Of a stretch of 64,000 nt of DNA, positions 35,834-45,379 are shown piece after piece. Position 1 is the stretch's first letter; each line of letters opens with the position of its first letter. Position numbers and translations under genes: made by a program. A model generated the notes under the pieces. It was not told the DNA's origin and ran no database searches. It saw only the letters and a list, made by a program, of their open reading frames with translations. Source of the stretch: Fulvivirga maritima (GTDB lineage: Bacteria > Bacteroidota > Bacteroidia > Cytophagales > Cyclobacteriaceae); the NCBI RefSeq assembly GCF_021389955.1, contig NZ_CP089980.1:1921501-1985500 (forward strand), in the 5' to 3' direction.

Positions 35834-36631
35834 CTAATCCAAGTCATTGATTGGGTTTGGATGCATGAATTGATAAGATAAAGTGGACTTCAGGTATGTT
35901 GAATCTACAATTTTATAATCGGTTTCTTCTTCTATAAACTCTGGGGCGTTCAATCCTAAAGAAGCGCTGGCGGCAGTATAAAATTCTTTTCGGGTAGGGT
36001 GTTCATCCGCACATGCGTTAAAAGTATAGCCCCAAGCATCTTTATCTATTATGTTTTTAATAATAGAAATACAATCCTCTAAATGAATCAAATTTACAGG
36101 GTTGAGTCCGCCATTTAATTGAGACTTTCTCTTAAGGAACCTTCCTGGATGCCGATCAGGACCATATAAGCCGGCGAACCGTAATAGGGTCGCTTCAAAA
36201 TGTGCATTATCTCTAAATTGGCTTTCAATATCAAGTAGTGCGATACCAGAATGCTTTGAGATAATGCGTTTAGCATCTTCTTCTTTTACCCAGCTATTAG
36301 TATTAGGGTACACAGAAGATGAGCTAATGAAAATTACTTTAGAAATTTTATTATACTCAATAGCTTCTATTAACCGGGATATGTTTTCTGCAAAATGGTC
36401 TGATGAGGGAGGCAGAGTGATGATGATAATTTCGGTGTTAAAAAAATCACTATTTTTAATTCCTTTATGGTTGATATCCAGCAGATAGGGTTTTACATTT
36501 GCGTTCCTAATGGAGGAGATTTTCTTCTCTTGAGTGGTGGAGCCATTAACAATGTGGCCTTTTTTAGTTAATTCCTTACTGAGGGGTAACCCTAACCAGC
36601 CGCACCCAATAACACTGATGGTTCTATTCAT
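35834..36631 (-). CDS. NAD(P)-binding Rossmann-fold protein (YeeZ/SDR-like)
   Basis: 265 residues. N-terminal dinucleotide-binding loop SVIGCGWLGLPLSKEL, IIIITLPPSSDHFAEN, VIFISSSSVYPNTNSWVKEE and the epimerase-like LLRFAGLYGPDRHPG. The YxxxK catalytic pair is not evident, so it may lack classic SDR activity. Cytoplasmic, function unknown. It is a lone gene; upstream lies the divergent M23 peptidase gene, with 174 bases between. Confidence 0.75.
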   Translation of the reverse strand: MNRTISVIGCGWLGLPLSKELTKKGHIVNGSTTQEKKISSIRNANVKPYLLDINHKGIKNSDFFNTEIIIITLPPSSDHFAENISRLIEAIEYNKISKVIFISSSSVYPNTNSWVKEEDAKRIISKHSGIALLDIESQFRDNAHFEATLLRFAGLYGPDRHPGRFLKRKSQLNGGLNPVNLIHLEDCISIIKNIIDKDAWGYTFNACADEHPTRKEFYTAASASLGLNAPEFIEEETDYKIVDSTYLKSTLSYQFMHPNPINDLD

Positions 36632-36805
36632 GGTACAATATTATTTAAAATCAGCACGTTATATACCTGCTTATAAAGTATAACATTAATTTATTTGGCT
36701 AATAATAGCATTTTTCTTACTTATTCCTTAATATTAAAATCGAAATGCAGAAATTTGTGTTTTGTAAAGTTTTAAGTAGCCAATTTTTTAAACTTTAAAA
36801 CCAAC

Positions 36806-38104
36806 ATGTCGAAAAAGTATTTAGGGCTTATTGCGCTGGCCCTCATTTCCGTAGGTTCTTATTTTGTGATACCTACCATTAATGATCATCAGGAAATTTC
36901 CAAAGAGGAGAGTGAAGGAAGTGACTCTACTTCCGTAAGTGTAGCTGCGGTAATTCCTCAGCCAAAGCTTTTGTATGGCGTGGCCATAGACTCCGCGCTG
37001 GTAATTGAAGATAAGATTAAGAGAAATCAAAACATCTCCGAAATCTTAACTGCTCATAATGTTTCTACTGAAGCCATTTTTAAACTGGCGGCTATGTCTA
37101 GAGACATTTTTGATGTGAGAAAAATTGCTGCCAATAAGAAATACACCCTTATATGTGATCAGGATTCTCTGGAAACGGCTAAGGCTTTTGTGTATGAGCA
37201 CAATCCTATCGAATATTTCGTGTTTAATCTGAAAGACTCATTATCTATCCAAAAATTCCAAAAGGAAGTGAAGGTAGTAGAGAAGGGCGCTGCAGGTGTA
37301 ATAGAGTCTAGCTTATCAGTGGCTATGAGTGATCTGGGGCTTCCTGTACAGCTTACCAATGATTTTGTAGATGTATTTGCCTGGCAGGTAGATTTCTTCC
37401 GTTTACAAAGAGGAGATAAGTTTAAAGTGATCTATGAAGATAAAATGGTAGATGGGCAGTCCGTAGGAATTGGAGAAATTAAGGCCATTTACTTTGAGCA
37501 TTTCGGTAATGATTATTATGCTTATGCTTTTGATCAGGGAGAAGGAGCAAATTATTTCGATGAATCAGGTAATAGTTTAAGAAAGGCACTTTTAAGATAT
37601 CCATTAGAGTTTACAAGAATCAGCTCTCGTTATTCTGGAAATAGATATCATCCTGTACAAAAGAGATGGAAAGCACATAGAGGTACTGACTTTGCAGCAC
37701 CTAAAGGCACTCCAATAAGATCAGTAGGTGATGGAATAATTGTAGATGCAAAATATAGTAAGTATAACGGTAACTATGTTAAAGTAAGACATAACAGCAC
37801 CTATACTACACAATATTTACACATGTCTAAAATAGCTTCTGGCATAAAGGCAGGTGTAAGAGTAAAACAAAATCAGACAATAGGTTTTGTAGGAAGTACC
37901 GGATTAGCCACAGGAAACCACCTATGCTACAGATTTTGGAAAAACGGAGTTCAGATAGATGCATTAAAAGTAGATTTGCCTCCTTCAGAACCAATAGAAG
38001 AAACACTGCGCGCCAAGTATGAAGAAGAAAAGAACCAGTGGCGTAAAAAGCTGGATGAAATTCATATCACGGTAGATAAACCAGTGATGGCGAGCATTAA
38101 TTAA
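36806..38104 (+). CDS. M23 family metallopeptidase (LytM-like), membrane-anchored
   Basis: 432 residues. An uncleaved or signal segment (YLGLIALALISVGSYFVI) precedes ~270 residues with an OapA/LysM-like helical and beta region. The C-terminal LytM domain (residues ~280-390) has HRGTDFAAPKGTPI (Zn ligands His and Asp), QYLHMSK and GNHLCYRFWKNG. The usual HLH is HLC here, so a cysteine replaces one zinc ligand or the catalytic histidine. Such variants may be endopeptidases with Cys ligand or degenerate activators. Role: peptidoglycan hydrolysis or its regulation. Confidence 0.85.
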   Translation: MSKKYLGLIALALISVGSYFVIPTINDHQEISKEESEGSDSTSVSVAAVIPQPKLLYGVAIDSALVIEDKIKRNQNISEILTAHNVSTEAIFKLAAMSRDIFDVRKIAANKKYTLICDQDSLETAKAFVYEHNPIEYFVFNLKDSLSIQKFQKEVKVVEKGAAGVIESSLSVAMSDLGLPVQLTNDFVDVFAWQVDFFRLQRGDKFKVIYEDKMVDGQSVGIGEIKAIYFEHFGNDYYAYAFDQGEGANYFDESGNSLRKALLRYPLEFTRISSRYSGNRYHPVQKRWKAHRGTDFAAPKGTPIRSVGDGIIVDAKYSKYNGNYVKVRHNSTYTTQYLHMSKIASGIKAGVRVKQNQTIGFVGSTGLATGNHLCYRFWKNGVQIDALKVDLPPSEPIEETLRAKYEEEKNQWRKKLDEIHITVDKPVMASIN

Positions 38105-38130
38105 GCTACTTTTCGATCCTAATAATAATA

Positions 38131-38159
38131 AAGCAAGGCAATTTTGTCTTGCTTTTTTT
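38131..38159 (+). terminator. Intrinsic terminator of the M23 gene
   Basis: AAGCAAG (38131-38137) and CTTGCTT (38148-38154) form a 7-base stem with a 10-base loop and a run of T to 38159. It lies 27 bases after the M23 stop. Confidence 0.8.
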
Positions 38160-38190
38160 GTTAGTTTTATAGCTTAATATGAAGTAATGT

Positions 38191-40491
38191 ATGCATAGGT
38201 TTAGCTTGTTATTCCTTTTATTGATGGTGATTCTTGTGTCAGAATCACATGCCCAAAAGGTGGCGTTGGTTTTAAGTGGAGGAGGGGCCAAAGGAATAGC
38301 CCATGTTGGGGTTATAAAAGCTTTGGAGGAAAACGATATTCCTATCGATTATGTGGTGGGTACCTCCATGGGAGGTATTATTTCCGGCTGTTATGCAGCG
38401 GGTTTTTCAGCTGATAGAATAGAAGATATTGTTACTTCAGAAGAGTTTAGAGGCTGGGTAAACGGAGAACTCGAAAAAGGCTATAACTATTACTATAATA
38501 AGGATGATCCTGATGCTTCCTTTTTATCAATAAAACTCTCTCTTGATTCTACTTTTAATGCCTCCATAAGTTCTAGTTTGGCTAGTGACCTGGCATTAAA
38601 TTATGCTTTGGCAGAAAACTTTGCCCAGCCTTCAGCTAATGCTAACTATAATTATGATAGTCTTTTTGTGCCAGCAAGAATTGTAGCAGCTGATATTTTT
38701 ACTCAGCATGAAGTAGTAATGAGTGAAGGTTCTCTCAGTCAATCATTAAGAGCCACTTTATCCGTTCCTTTCTTTTATAAACCCATTCGGATTGATGGTA
38801 AATATCTGTTTGATGGAGGGATCTATAATAACTTCCCTGTAGATGTGGCCTTGCGTGATTTTGAGCCTGACGTTATCATTGGCGTCAATGTATCATCAAA
38901 AGTGTTTAATGAATATCCATATGATAATGATGAAAAGCTTTTGAGCAACTCCCTTCTATACATGTTACTTGATAAAACGGATCCTAGCATTATACCTTCA
39001 TCAGGAGTTTATATAGAGCCTGACTTAAATGGTTATACGGCTTTTGATTTTAGTAAGGCCGAAGCATTAGTAGATAGCGGCTATGCCTGGGCTATGAAGC
39101 ATATGGATGAGATTAAAGCAAAGGTACAAAGGAGGGAAAATTGCGATTCGCTATCAACGAGGAGGAATGAGTTTAATGATAGAAATAAGCCTTTGTTATT
39201 TAAAGGTATAAAATATCATGGCTTTAATTCTAAGCAGAGAAGGTATATTAACAAGGTGTTTAAGACTCATAAAAAGGATTCTCTATTTATGGATGATATT
39301 AAGTCTGGTTATTTCAAGTTGGTATCAGAGAGCTTTTTTCAGACTATATACCCAGACATTACTTTTGATAATGAAAATAAAGCCTATCAGCTGGAGATTT
39401 TTGGCAGGCCGCGAAATAACTTTAATGTAGACATTGGAGGAACTATCGCTTCTCGTAATGTAAGTCAGATTTTTCTGGGTTTAGAATATTATTTCTTTGA
39501 CAATTACCTGCTTAAGAATAGTGCAAATTTCTATACCGGCAGCTTTTATAAATCAGCTCAAGTGAAATCCAAACTCAACCTTTCGGCATTTAACCAATTC
39601 TATCTGGAGCCTGAGTTTACATTTAATGATTGGGATTATATTGATTCTGATGATATTTTAAGCGATCAGGATGATCCTACCATTTTGCAAAGAACAGACC
39701 GTAAGTATGGTCTCAATATAGGCTTTCCTGTAGGTACTAATCTTAAAGGAGTAATAACAGGATCATGGATTAATAATAATGATAGTTATTCTAACACCAG
39801 ATCATTTACCACTTCTGATACACTAGATGAGCTGAGTTTGCATGGTATTAAAGCGGGATTGTATTTTATGAGAGATGATCTTAACAGAAAGCAATATCCT
39901 GATGAGGGGCAGTCTTTTGAATTTAGTATCAATTACTTTAACCTTAAAGAAGAGTATGAGCCGGGTAGTACTACTGAGTTGGCTGAAAACACATCACATA
40001 GGCGTGAATGGTTTAGGGTAAAGGCTACTGCTCAAAAGTATTTTAAAACAGGACGGTTTAGCACGGGTTATATAGCCGAAGGCGTTCTGTCTAACCAGCC
40101 TTTTTTTAGTAATTATTATGGTTCACTTATTAACGCTCCCGGTTTTAACCCCATTCAGGATAGCAGAACCCTATTGCTGGAAAATTTCAGAGCGTATAAT
40201 TACGTGGCACTAGGTCTACGTGGTGTCTTTAATATAAGGCCGAATTTAGATTTCCGTATGGCAGGTTATGCTTTTAAGGGTTATGAATCACTCAATAGCG
40301 AGAATAGAGGTATGGACTTTAATAATACTGCCTGGGATAAAGTGAGCTTTGCGGGAAATGCAGGGTTCGTGTTGCATAGCCCGGTTGGGCCTATTGCCCT
40401 CACAGCCAACTATTATGATGACAGTGAAAACAAATTTGGAGTGCTTCTACATGTAGGATTTTTGCTATTTAACAAAAGGTCTACCGAATAG
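38191..40491 (+). CDS. Patatin-like phospholipase with C-terminal outer-membrane barrel (PlpD-type)
   Basis: 766 residues. Signal peptide RFSLLFLLLMVILVSESHAQ, then a patatin domain to about residue 320 with VLSGGGAKGIAHVG, the nucleophile elbow VVGTSMGGII and the catalytic Asp in FDGGIYNNFPV. A POTRA-like segment (LLFKGIKYHGFN) follows, and residues ~410-766 form a BamA-like beta-barrel ending GVLLHVGFLLFNKRSTE. Such type Vd-like autotransporter phospholipases display or release a lipase. The barrel strand ends look normal. Confidence 0.9.
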   Translation: MHRFSLLFLLLMVILVSESHAQKVALVLSGGGAKGIAHVGVIKALEENDIPIDYVVGTSMGGIISGCYAAGFSADRIEDIVTSEEFRGWVNGELEKGYNYYYNKDDPDASFLSIKLSLDSTFNASISSSLASDLALNYALAENFAQPSANANYNYDSLFVPARIVAADIFTQHEVVMSEGSLSQSLRATLSVPFFYKPIRIDGKYLFDGGIYNNFPVDVALRDFEPDVIIGVNVSSKVFNEYPYDNDEKLLSNSLLYMLLDKTDPSIIPSSGVYIEPDLNGYTAFDFSKAEALVDSGYAWAMKHMDEIKAKVQRRENCDSLSTRRNEFNDRNKPLLFKGIKYHGFNSKQRRYINKVFKTHKKDSLFMDDIKSGYFKLVSESFFQTIYPDITFDNENKAYQLEIFGRPRNNFNVDIGGTIASRNVSQIFLGLEYYFFDNYLLKNSANFYTGSFYKSAQVKSKLNLSAFNQFYLEPEFTFNDWDYIDSDDILSDQDDPTILQRTDRKYGLNIGFPVGTNLKGVITGSWINNNDSYSNTRSFTTSDTLDELSLHGIKAGLYFMRDDLNRKQYPDEGQSFEFSINYFNLKEEYEPGSTTELAENTSHRREWFRVKATAQKYFKTGRFSTGYIAEGVLSNQPFFSNYYGSLINAPGFNPIQDSRTLLLENFRAYNYVALGLRGVFNIRPNLDFRMAGYAFKGYESLNSENRGMDFNNTAWDKVSFAGNAGFVLHSPVGPIALTANYYDDSENKFGVLLHVGFLLFNKRSTE

Positions 40492-40500
40492 GTTAATATT

Positions 40501-40523
40501 GAAAGGATTGATAAAATCCTTTC
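40501..40523. repeat. Perfect 9-base inverted repeat after the patatin gene
   Basis: GAAAGGATT (40501-40509) and AATCCTTTC (40515-40523) with a five-base loop, nine bases past the stop. There is no T-run, so it is either a weak terminator or a 3'-end stabilising hairpin. Confidence 0.5.
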
Positions 40524-40583
40524 GCTAAAAGTAATATTGGAAAAATCATATTAATGCCCTTGCCTTGGGTGTAAGATTTTAGT

Positions 40584-40591
40584 TACTTTTG
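40584..40591 (+). promoter_or_regulatory. Putative -7 element of the OmpA-family gene pair
   Basis: TACTTTTG matches TAnnTTTG. It lies about 80 bases upstream of the ATG at 40673. An upstream TTG at 40565-40567 is too close for ideal spacing. Confidence 0.4.
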
Positions 40592-40672
40592 CATATTGGT
40601 GAAATATAAGCTGTGGCTTGGAGTCATGCTAAAAAAATAACTATGTTTACCTCTGAATAACCACCTAGATCT

Positions 40673-42685
40673 ATGAAGAAAATTTTACTATTTTTCCTTA
40701 TTGTTTTTATTAGCACTTCCACTTACGCTCAAACCGTTCAGTGGGCCACTAGCGTTATCGAATTTTCATCTGAGCTTACACCTGTGCAATATTCTGCACA
40801 GCAAGTATTAGGAAAGCCAAATGTACTACCTGCCGGAGGTGAAAACCCTAATGCATGGACTCCTGAAAGGCCTAACAAAAAGGAATTTCTGAAAGTAGGT
40901 TTTGAAAACCCTATTCAGATTAGGCAAATAGCTATTGCCGAATCGTTTAATCCTAGCACCATTTATAAAGTGTATGCTTATGATGAGCAGGATGGAGAGC
41001 ATTTAATTAACACTTTTAGTCCTAAAACTGTACCCCTCAAAGGAAGAATGCTTAATTTATTTGTAGAGCTAACCACCTATAAAGTAAAAGCAGTAAAAGT
41101 GGAGTTTGATGGTGCTGCAGTACCTGAGTACTATAGTATTGATGCTATTGCTATTTCTGATTCTGATTTGCCCATAATACCAGAAATAGCCGTGCCTGAG
41201 TTTATCAATCCTGAAGTGGAGAAAGAGCGGTTGAGTGAAAACGTGAACAGTAAATATAAGGAGTATAAACCTTTACTTTCGCCTGATGGGAAAACACTTT
41301 ACTTTTCAAGAAAGCACCATCCAGATAATGTGGGAGGTGTTAATGACCCTGAAGATATCTGGTTTTCTGAATTAGATGAAAATGGGGAATGGAAGTTAGC
41401 CCAAAATGCCGGACCTTCTTTAAATAATAGTGGGCCTAACTTTGTGAGCTCAGTTACCCCTGATGGCAAATCTGTACTGCTGGTATTAGGGAATCAGTAT
41501 CTGGACAATGGAAAAATGGCAGCAGGTGTATCAGTAAGTTCAAATGCCAGCGGAGCATGGTCTAAGCCAGCGGCTCTAACAATAGAAAATGATTATAATT
41601 ATTCAGAAAAGGCCAATTTCTTCTTAGCGAATAATAGAAAAGTACTTCTAATGTCCGTAATGAGAGATGATTCTTATGGAGCTAGAGATATTTACGTTTC
41701 TTTTATAAAGGAAGATAGTACCTGGACTGAGCCGCTTAACATATCTAATAAAGTGAACACTGCAGGAGAAGAAGAGTCTCCTTTCCTGGCAGCTGATGAT
41801 AAAACACTTTACTTTTCTTCTAATGGATACAGTGGTTTTGGAGGCAGTGACATATTCGTAACCAAAAGATTAGATGACACCTGGACTAACTGGTCTGAGC
41901 CAGAAAACCTGGGTCCAAGCATTAATTCTCAGTATGAAGATTTGTTTTTCAATATACCCGGAAATAGTGATTTTGCTTACTATTCTCAGGGGGTAAGTGA
42001 GGAAGATTTAGATATTTTTAGAGTAGCTTTACCTGTGTTCAAAAGACCTGAACCTGTTATTACAGTAAGGGGAAAATTACTGAATTCAAAAACGAAAGAG
42101 CCTGTTGGAGCTAAGATCGTTTATGAGCGCCTTTCAGATGGAAAGGAGATAGGAATGCATGAGACTAATGCTGAAACCGGCAACTATGAAATATTATTGC
42201 CTGCTGGCGAATTATATGGAGTAAGGGCTGATGCGAAAGGCTATCTGACGCAAAGTGAAAATATCGATTTAAGAGAATACGAAGAGGGAGACCCTCAGGA
42301 AGTGGATGATAAGGACATTTTTATGGTGCCTATAGAGAAAGAATCTACTATTACCCTAAAAAATGTTTTCTTTGATTGGGATAAAGCTGTGGTAAAATCG
42401 GAATCTTATCCTGAGTTAGACCGATTAGTAAAGCTAATGAAGGAGAAGCCTGCATTAGAGGTACGCATAAGTGGCCATACTGATAATACAGGAGACAAGC
42501 AGTACAACATGAGTCTGTCTCAGAGAAGAGCGACCGCTGTTCATGATTATCTGGCACAAAAAGGTATAGCTGATAAAAGAATGGATGTAGCGTATTTTGG
42601 TGAAACTAAGCCCGTTTCGGATAACGATACAGCAACAGGAAGAAGTAAAAACAGGAGGGTTGAATTTCAAATTATGAAAGATTAA
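40673..42685 (+). CDS. OmpA family protein with PD40 propeller and carboxypeptidase-like domain
   Basis: 670 residues. Signal peptide ILLFFLIVFISTSTYAQ. Residues ~22-165 form an uncharacterised beta-rich domain; ~190-455 hold PD40 beta-propeller repeats (LSPDGKTLYFSRKHH, AADDKTLYFSSNGYSGFGGS); ~465-545 a CarboxypepD_reg-like domain (VRGKLLNSKTKEPVGAKI); ~555-670 an OmpA C-terminal domain (VRISGHTDNTGDKQYN, LSQRRATAVHDYL). The OmpA domain binds peptidoglycan. The order resembles the T9SS-linked protein PorE but lacks visible TPRs, so that identity is only possible. Confidence 0.85.
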   Translation: MKKILLFFLIVFISTSTYAQTVQWATSVIEFSSELTPVQYSAQQVLGKPNVLPAGGENPNAWTPERPNKKEFLKVGFENPIQIRQIAIAESFNPSTIYKVYAYDEQDGEHLINTFSPKTVPLKGRMLNLFVELTTYKVKAVKVEFDGAAVPEYYSIDAIAISDSDLPIIPEIAVPEFINPEVEKERLSENVNSKYKEYKPLLSPDGKTLYFSRKHHPDNVGGVNDPEDIWFSELDENGEWKLAQNAGPSLNNSGPNFVSSVTPDGKSVLLVLGNQYLDNGKMAAGVSVSSNASGAWSKPAALTIENDYNYSEKANFFLANNRKVLLMSVMRDDSYGARDIYVSFIKEDSTWTEPLNISNKVNTAGEEESPFLAADDKTLYFSSNGYSGFGGSDIFVTKRLDDTWTNWSEPENLGPSINSQYEDLFFNIPGNSDFAYYSQGVSEEDLDIFRVALPVFKRPEPVITVRGKLLNSKTKEPVGAKIVYERLSDGKEIGMHETNAETGNYEILLPAGELYGVRADAKGYLTQSENIDLREYEEGDPQEVDDKDIFMVPIEKESTITLKNVFFDWDKAVVKSESYPELDRLVKLMKEKPALEVRISGHTDNTGDKQYNMSLSQRRATAVHDYLAQKGIADKRMDVAYFGETKPVSDNDTATGRSKNRRVEFQIMKD

Positions 42686-42712
42686 CAATTACCAAATGTA
42701 AACGCACTGGCT

Positions 42713-43402
42713 ATGAACTATAAGGTTATTTTGGTTCTGCTGGCCACACTACTGGCCCACAATTATACGCAATCGCAAAATTTGGATAGTGCTACTGTAA
42801 CCCAAGTAAAGGGTAAAGTGGTAAATGCCAATACTAAAGAGCCCTTGCAGGCACATATTAAGTATGAAAGTGTGCCTTATGGTAATAGGATAGGTGTGCT
42901 CTCAGGAGATACATTTGCTTTTAATATGGAAAATCAAAAGGATTATAATCTAGAGGTTTCGGCCGAAGGTTATATTCCTTTTATTACTACTCTCAAAATC
43001 TCTGAGGCAGACAGTGGTGCTATTAAAAAAGTAATAGAACTACTGCCCAAGGGCACGGAGAAAATCATAAAGCTGGATAAACTGATCTTTGGCTTAGGTG
43101 ATGATGAAATTACGGATGCTTCTTATGAAGAGCTAAATCAGTTGGCTGACATGCTATTGGCTAGTCCTGAAATGATTATTCAGCTGGAAGGTCATACTGA
43201 TTTTAGAGGTAATCCTAAGCAGAACATGAAGCTCTCTCAAAGGCGGGTAGATGCAGTTAAAGATTATCTAATAGATAAAGGTATTTCTAAAAAGAGAATA
43301 AAAACCAAAGCTTTTGGAGGTACTAACCCACTCAGTAGGGAAGACGATACCTTAGCCAGAAGTAACAACAGAAGGGTAGAGGTAAGAATATTAGCTCAAT
43401 AA
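42713..43402 (+). CDS. OmpA family protein with carboxypeptidase-like domain
   Basis: 229 residues with signal peptide (ILVLLATLLAHNYTQSQ). A CarboxypepD_reg-like domain (VKGKVVNANTKEPLQAHIKY, GNRIGVLS) is followed by an OmpA domain (IQLEGHTDFRGNPKQNMKL, LSQRRVDAVKDYLIDKG). It repeats the last third of the upstream protein in the same order, so it is probably a tandem duplicate that lost the propeller. It starts 27 bases after that gene, same operon. Likely anchored to the cell wall from the outer membrane or periplasm. Confidence 0.85.
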   Translation: MNYKVILVLLATLLAHNYTQSQNLDSATVTQVKGKVVNANTKEPLQAHIKYESVPYGNRIGVLSGDTFAFNMENQKDYNLEVSAEGYIPFITTLKISEADSGAIKKVIELLPKGTEKIIKLDKLIFGLGDDEITDASYEELNQLADMLLASPEMIIQLEGHTDFRGNPKQNMKLSQRRVDAVKDYLIDKGISKKRIKTKAFGGTNPLSREDDTLARSNNRRVEVRILAQ

Positions 43403-43429
43403 AATTACCTCTTAAATCCGCTTTTATGC

Positions 43430-44566
43430 TTAATGAATTAATTCTTTAAGAATACTGATGAAGGTATCTACTTCTTGCTTTGTATTATAATAATGTACCG
43501 AAGACCTTATCATCTGGTCTAAATCTCTTTCTTCCATATCTAGCAAAGTGCCGCTTTTGAAAGTCATAGATACATTCACTCCTTTTTGGTGTAGTTTTTT
43601 CTTTAGTTCTGGCGTAGGCACAGGAGCTGTAAAGGTTACTATGCCTGATTTTACTTTGCCAAGATCTTGAACTGATATGCCATTAATCTGGCTCAATTGA
43701 TCTCTTAAATAGTCAGCCAAAGTAGTGACACGATTCCATATTTGCGCCTTTCCTATGGCATTAGCTTGTTGTAAAGCTACGCTCATTCCTCTTTTAGCAG
43801 CCAAACTACATTCAAAAGTTTCAAAAATACGGGCGTCAGGCCTAGAAGTATAGCTGGTTTTTGTTTCCCAGTTAGCAGAATGTAAATCTAGATTTTGAGG
43901 GTTGAGTTGGGGAATAATATTCTTGTTAACATACAAGAAACCAGTTCCTCTTGGTGCCCTTAGGTACTTTCGGCCTGTAGTTGTTAAGAAATCACACTGT
44001 AGCTTTTTTACATCTATAGGATATTGACCTACGGATTGGCAAGCGTCTAGCAGATAAAGTATTTTATTTTCTTTGGCAATTGCACCTACTTCTGCAGCAG
44101 GGTTTACAATGCCTCCGTTAGTAGGTATGTGCGTTATTGAAATAAGCTTCACCTTCTCTGAAATCATGCTTTTTAAAGCTTTCAGATCTACTTCTCCCGT
44201 TTCTATACTTGGAATTACTTTAATGACTACACCTTTTTCCTTTTGTAAGTTGAGGTAGGCAATATAGTTACTGGCATATTCAATTTTGGAAGTAAGAATT
44301 ATATCACCTTCATCAAAAGGGATGGAGAAAAAAGCTCTTTGCCAGGCCACCGTTGCACTTTCAGTAAAAGCAATTTCATCTGAGCCGGCATTAATAAAAT
44401 TAGCAGCGTGTGTATAGAAGGCCTCTAATTCATCAGCATATTTTTCTGCCACTTCATAGCCTCCTAAGTTGGCTTCGGCTTGTAAGTAACTAATTTGAGC
44501 TTCTAACACCTCAGGAGTAACTAATGATGCACCAGCATTATTAAAATGGATAAGTTCAGATGACAT
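43430..44566 (-). CDS. Class V aminotransferase-fold PLP enzyme
   Basis: 378 residues, intact. Visible: FNNAGASLVTPEVL, FTESATVAWQRAF, LISITHIPTNGGIVNPAAEV, the PLP-binding Asp in LYLLDACQSVGQYPIDV and the Schiff-base Lys in TTGRKYLRAPRGTGFLY. The family includes cysteine desulfurases, kynureninase-like enzymes and others; the substrate is not clear. It is related to, but clearly different from, the nonsense-mutated gene at 18389-19534. It is followed on the minus strand by no partner, and is preceded by a lipoprotein gene 36 bases away. Confidence 0.85.
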   Translation of the reverse strand: MSSELIHFNNAGASLVTPEVLEAQISYLQAEANLGGYEVAEKYADELEAFYTHAANFINAGSDEIAFTESATVAWQRAFFSIPFDEGDIILTSKIEYASNYIAYLNLQKEKGVVIKVIPSIETGEVDLKALKSMISEKVKLISITHIPTNGGIVNPAAEVGAIAKENKILYLLDACQSVGQYPIDVKKLQCDFLTTTGRKYLRAPRGTGFLYVNKNIIPQLNPQNLDLHSANWETKTSYTSRPDARIFETFECSLAAKRGMSVALQQANAIGKAQIWNRVTTLADYLRDQLSQINGISVQDLGKVKSGIVTFTAPVPTPELKKKLHQKGVNVSMTFKSGTLLDMEERDLDQMIRSSVHYYNTKQEVDTFISILKELIH

Positions 44567-44602
44567 ACGTATGATTTAAATATTTCACTAACCTGCTTTC
44601 AA

Positions 44603-45379
44603 TCACTTAAAACTAGGCTTTTTGAATGACTTGAATACTTCTTCAGGTAATTCATTATATACTTTCAGGTCACGAGGCCCTTTGCCATCAGACCTGTCGG
44701 AAGAGAATAGCACACCATTATGTTCTTCATAATTATCAAAAGGCCAGACAGCTGAAGCACTGTCTTGAGAAGCTTCTTTAAAATAAGCCCACTGTTTTAC
44801 CAAATGATCTGATTGATCGATATAAATTTCATATTTATTGTTAGGAGTGTCTCCAACCTGATCAAATGTTAAGGTAATTACATATGCTGGTTGGCCCGAT
44901 GGTAATTTTTCTTCTCCTTTATATTTTAGCGTAACCCCACTATCTTTTAGTTTAAATGGCATTACTAACCAATAGGAGTCATTTATCCAGATGCTTTTAG
45001 CTTCTTGCAGGTATTTTTTTAGTGAGTCTGGTTGCGTTATTTCTTTTCCTGCTTGCTGTACTTTACCTTCTCCCGAATTGATGTAGAGTAGATATGTGGT
45101 TTCTTTTGCAGGAAAATCTATACGGACTCTGTTGGCATGCTTGTCCCAGACAAGATCTCTTTTCCCGAAGAAATTCCATGACAGATAGCGTATTTCATCA
45201 TAATTTTTTCGGCCACCCATGGCGAGCATCACACTATCAGCTAGTGCTATAGCTTTTTTATCCGACTCTGCTAAATTAAAACCGTCAGCAGCTGGGTTTT
45301 CACTTAAAGGCTCTGAAGAAGGTGAACAGCTACATAATATTATAAAAACTGTTGAAAGGTAGGTTAGGTATTTATTCAT
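44603..45379 (-). CDS. LolA-like or DUF-type lipoprotein
   Basis: 258 residues with signal peptide and lipobox (VFIILCSCSPSSEP). The rest is a beta-rich fold with RIDFPAKETTYLLYIN, DDSYWLVMPFKLKDSG and YEIYIDQSDHLVKQWAYF, which resembles the half-barrel of LolA/LolB-like lipid-carrier proteins. This is a structural impression. It overlaps the end of the Y_Y_Y sensor gene by eight bases, so it is probably translated with it. Confidence 0.6.
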   Translation of the reverse strand: MNKYLTYLSTVFIILCSCSPSSEPLSENPAADGFNLAESDKKAIALADSVMLAMGGRKNYDEIRYLSWNFFGKRDLVWDKHANRVRIDFPAKETTYLLYINSGEGKVQQAGKEITQPDSLKKYLQEAKSIWINDSYWLVMPFKLKDSGVTLKYKGEEKLPSGQPAYVITLTFDQVGDTPNNKYEIYIDQSDHLVKQWAYFKEASQDSASAVWPFDNYEEHNGVLFSSDRSDGKGPRDLKVYNELPEEVFKSFKKPSFK

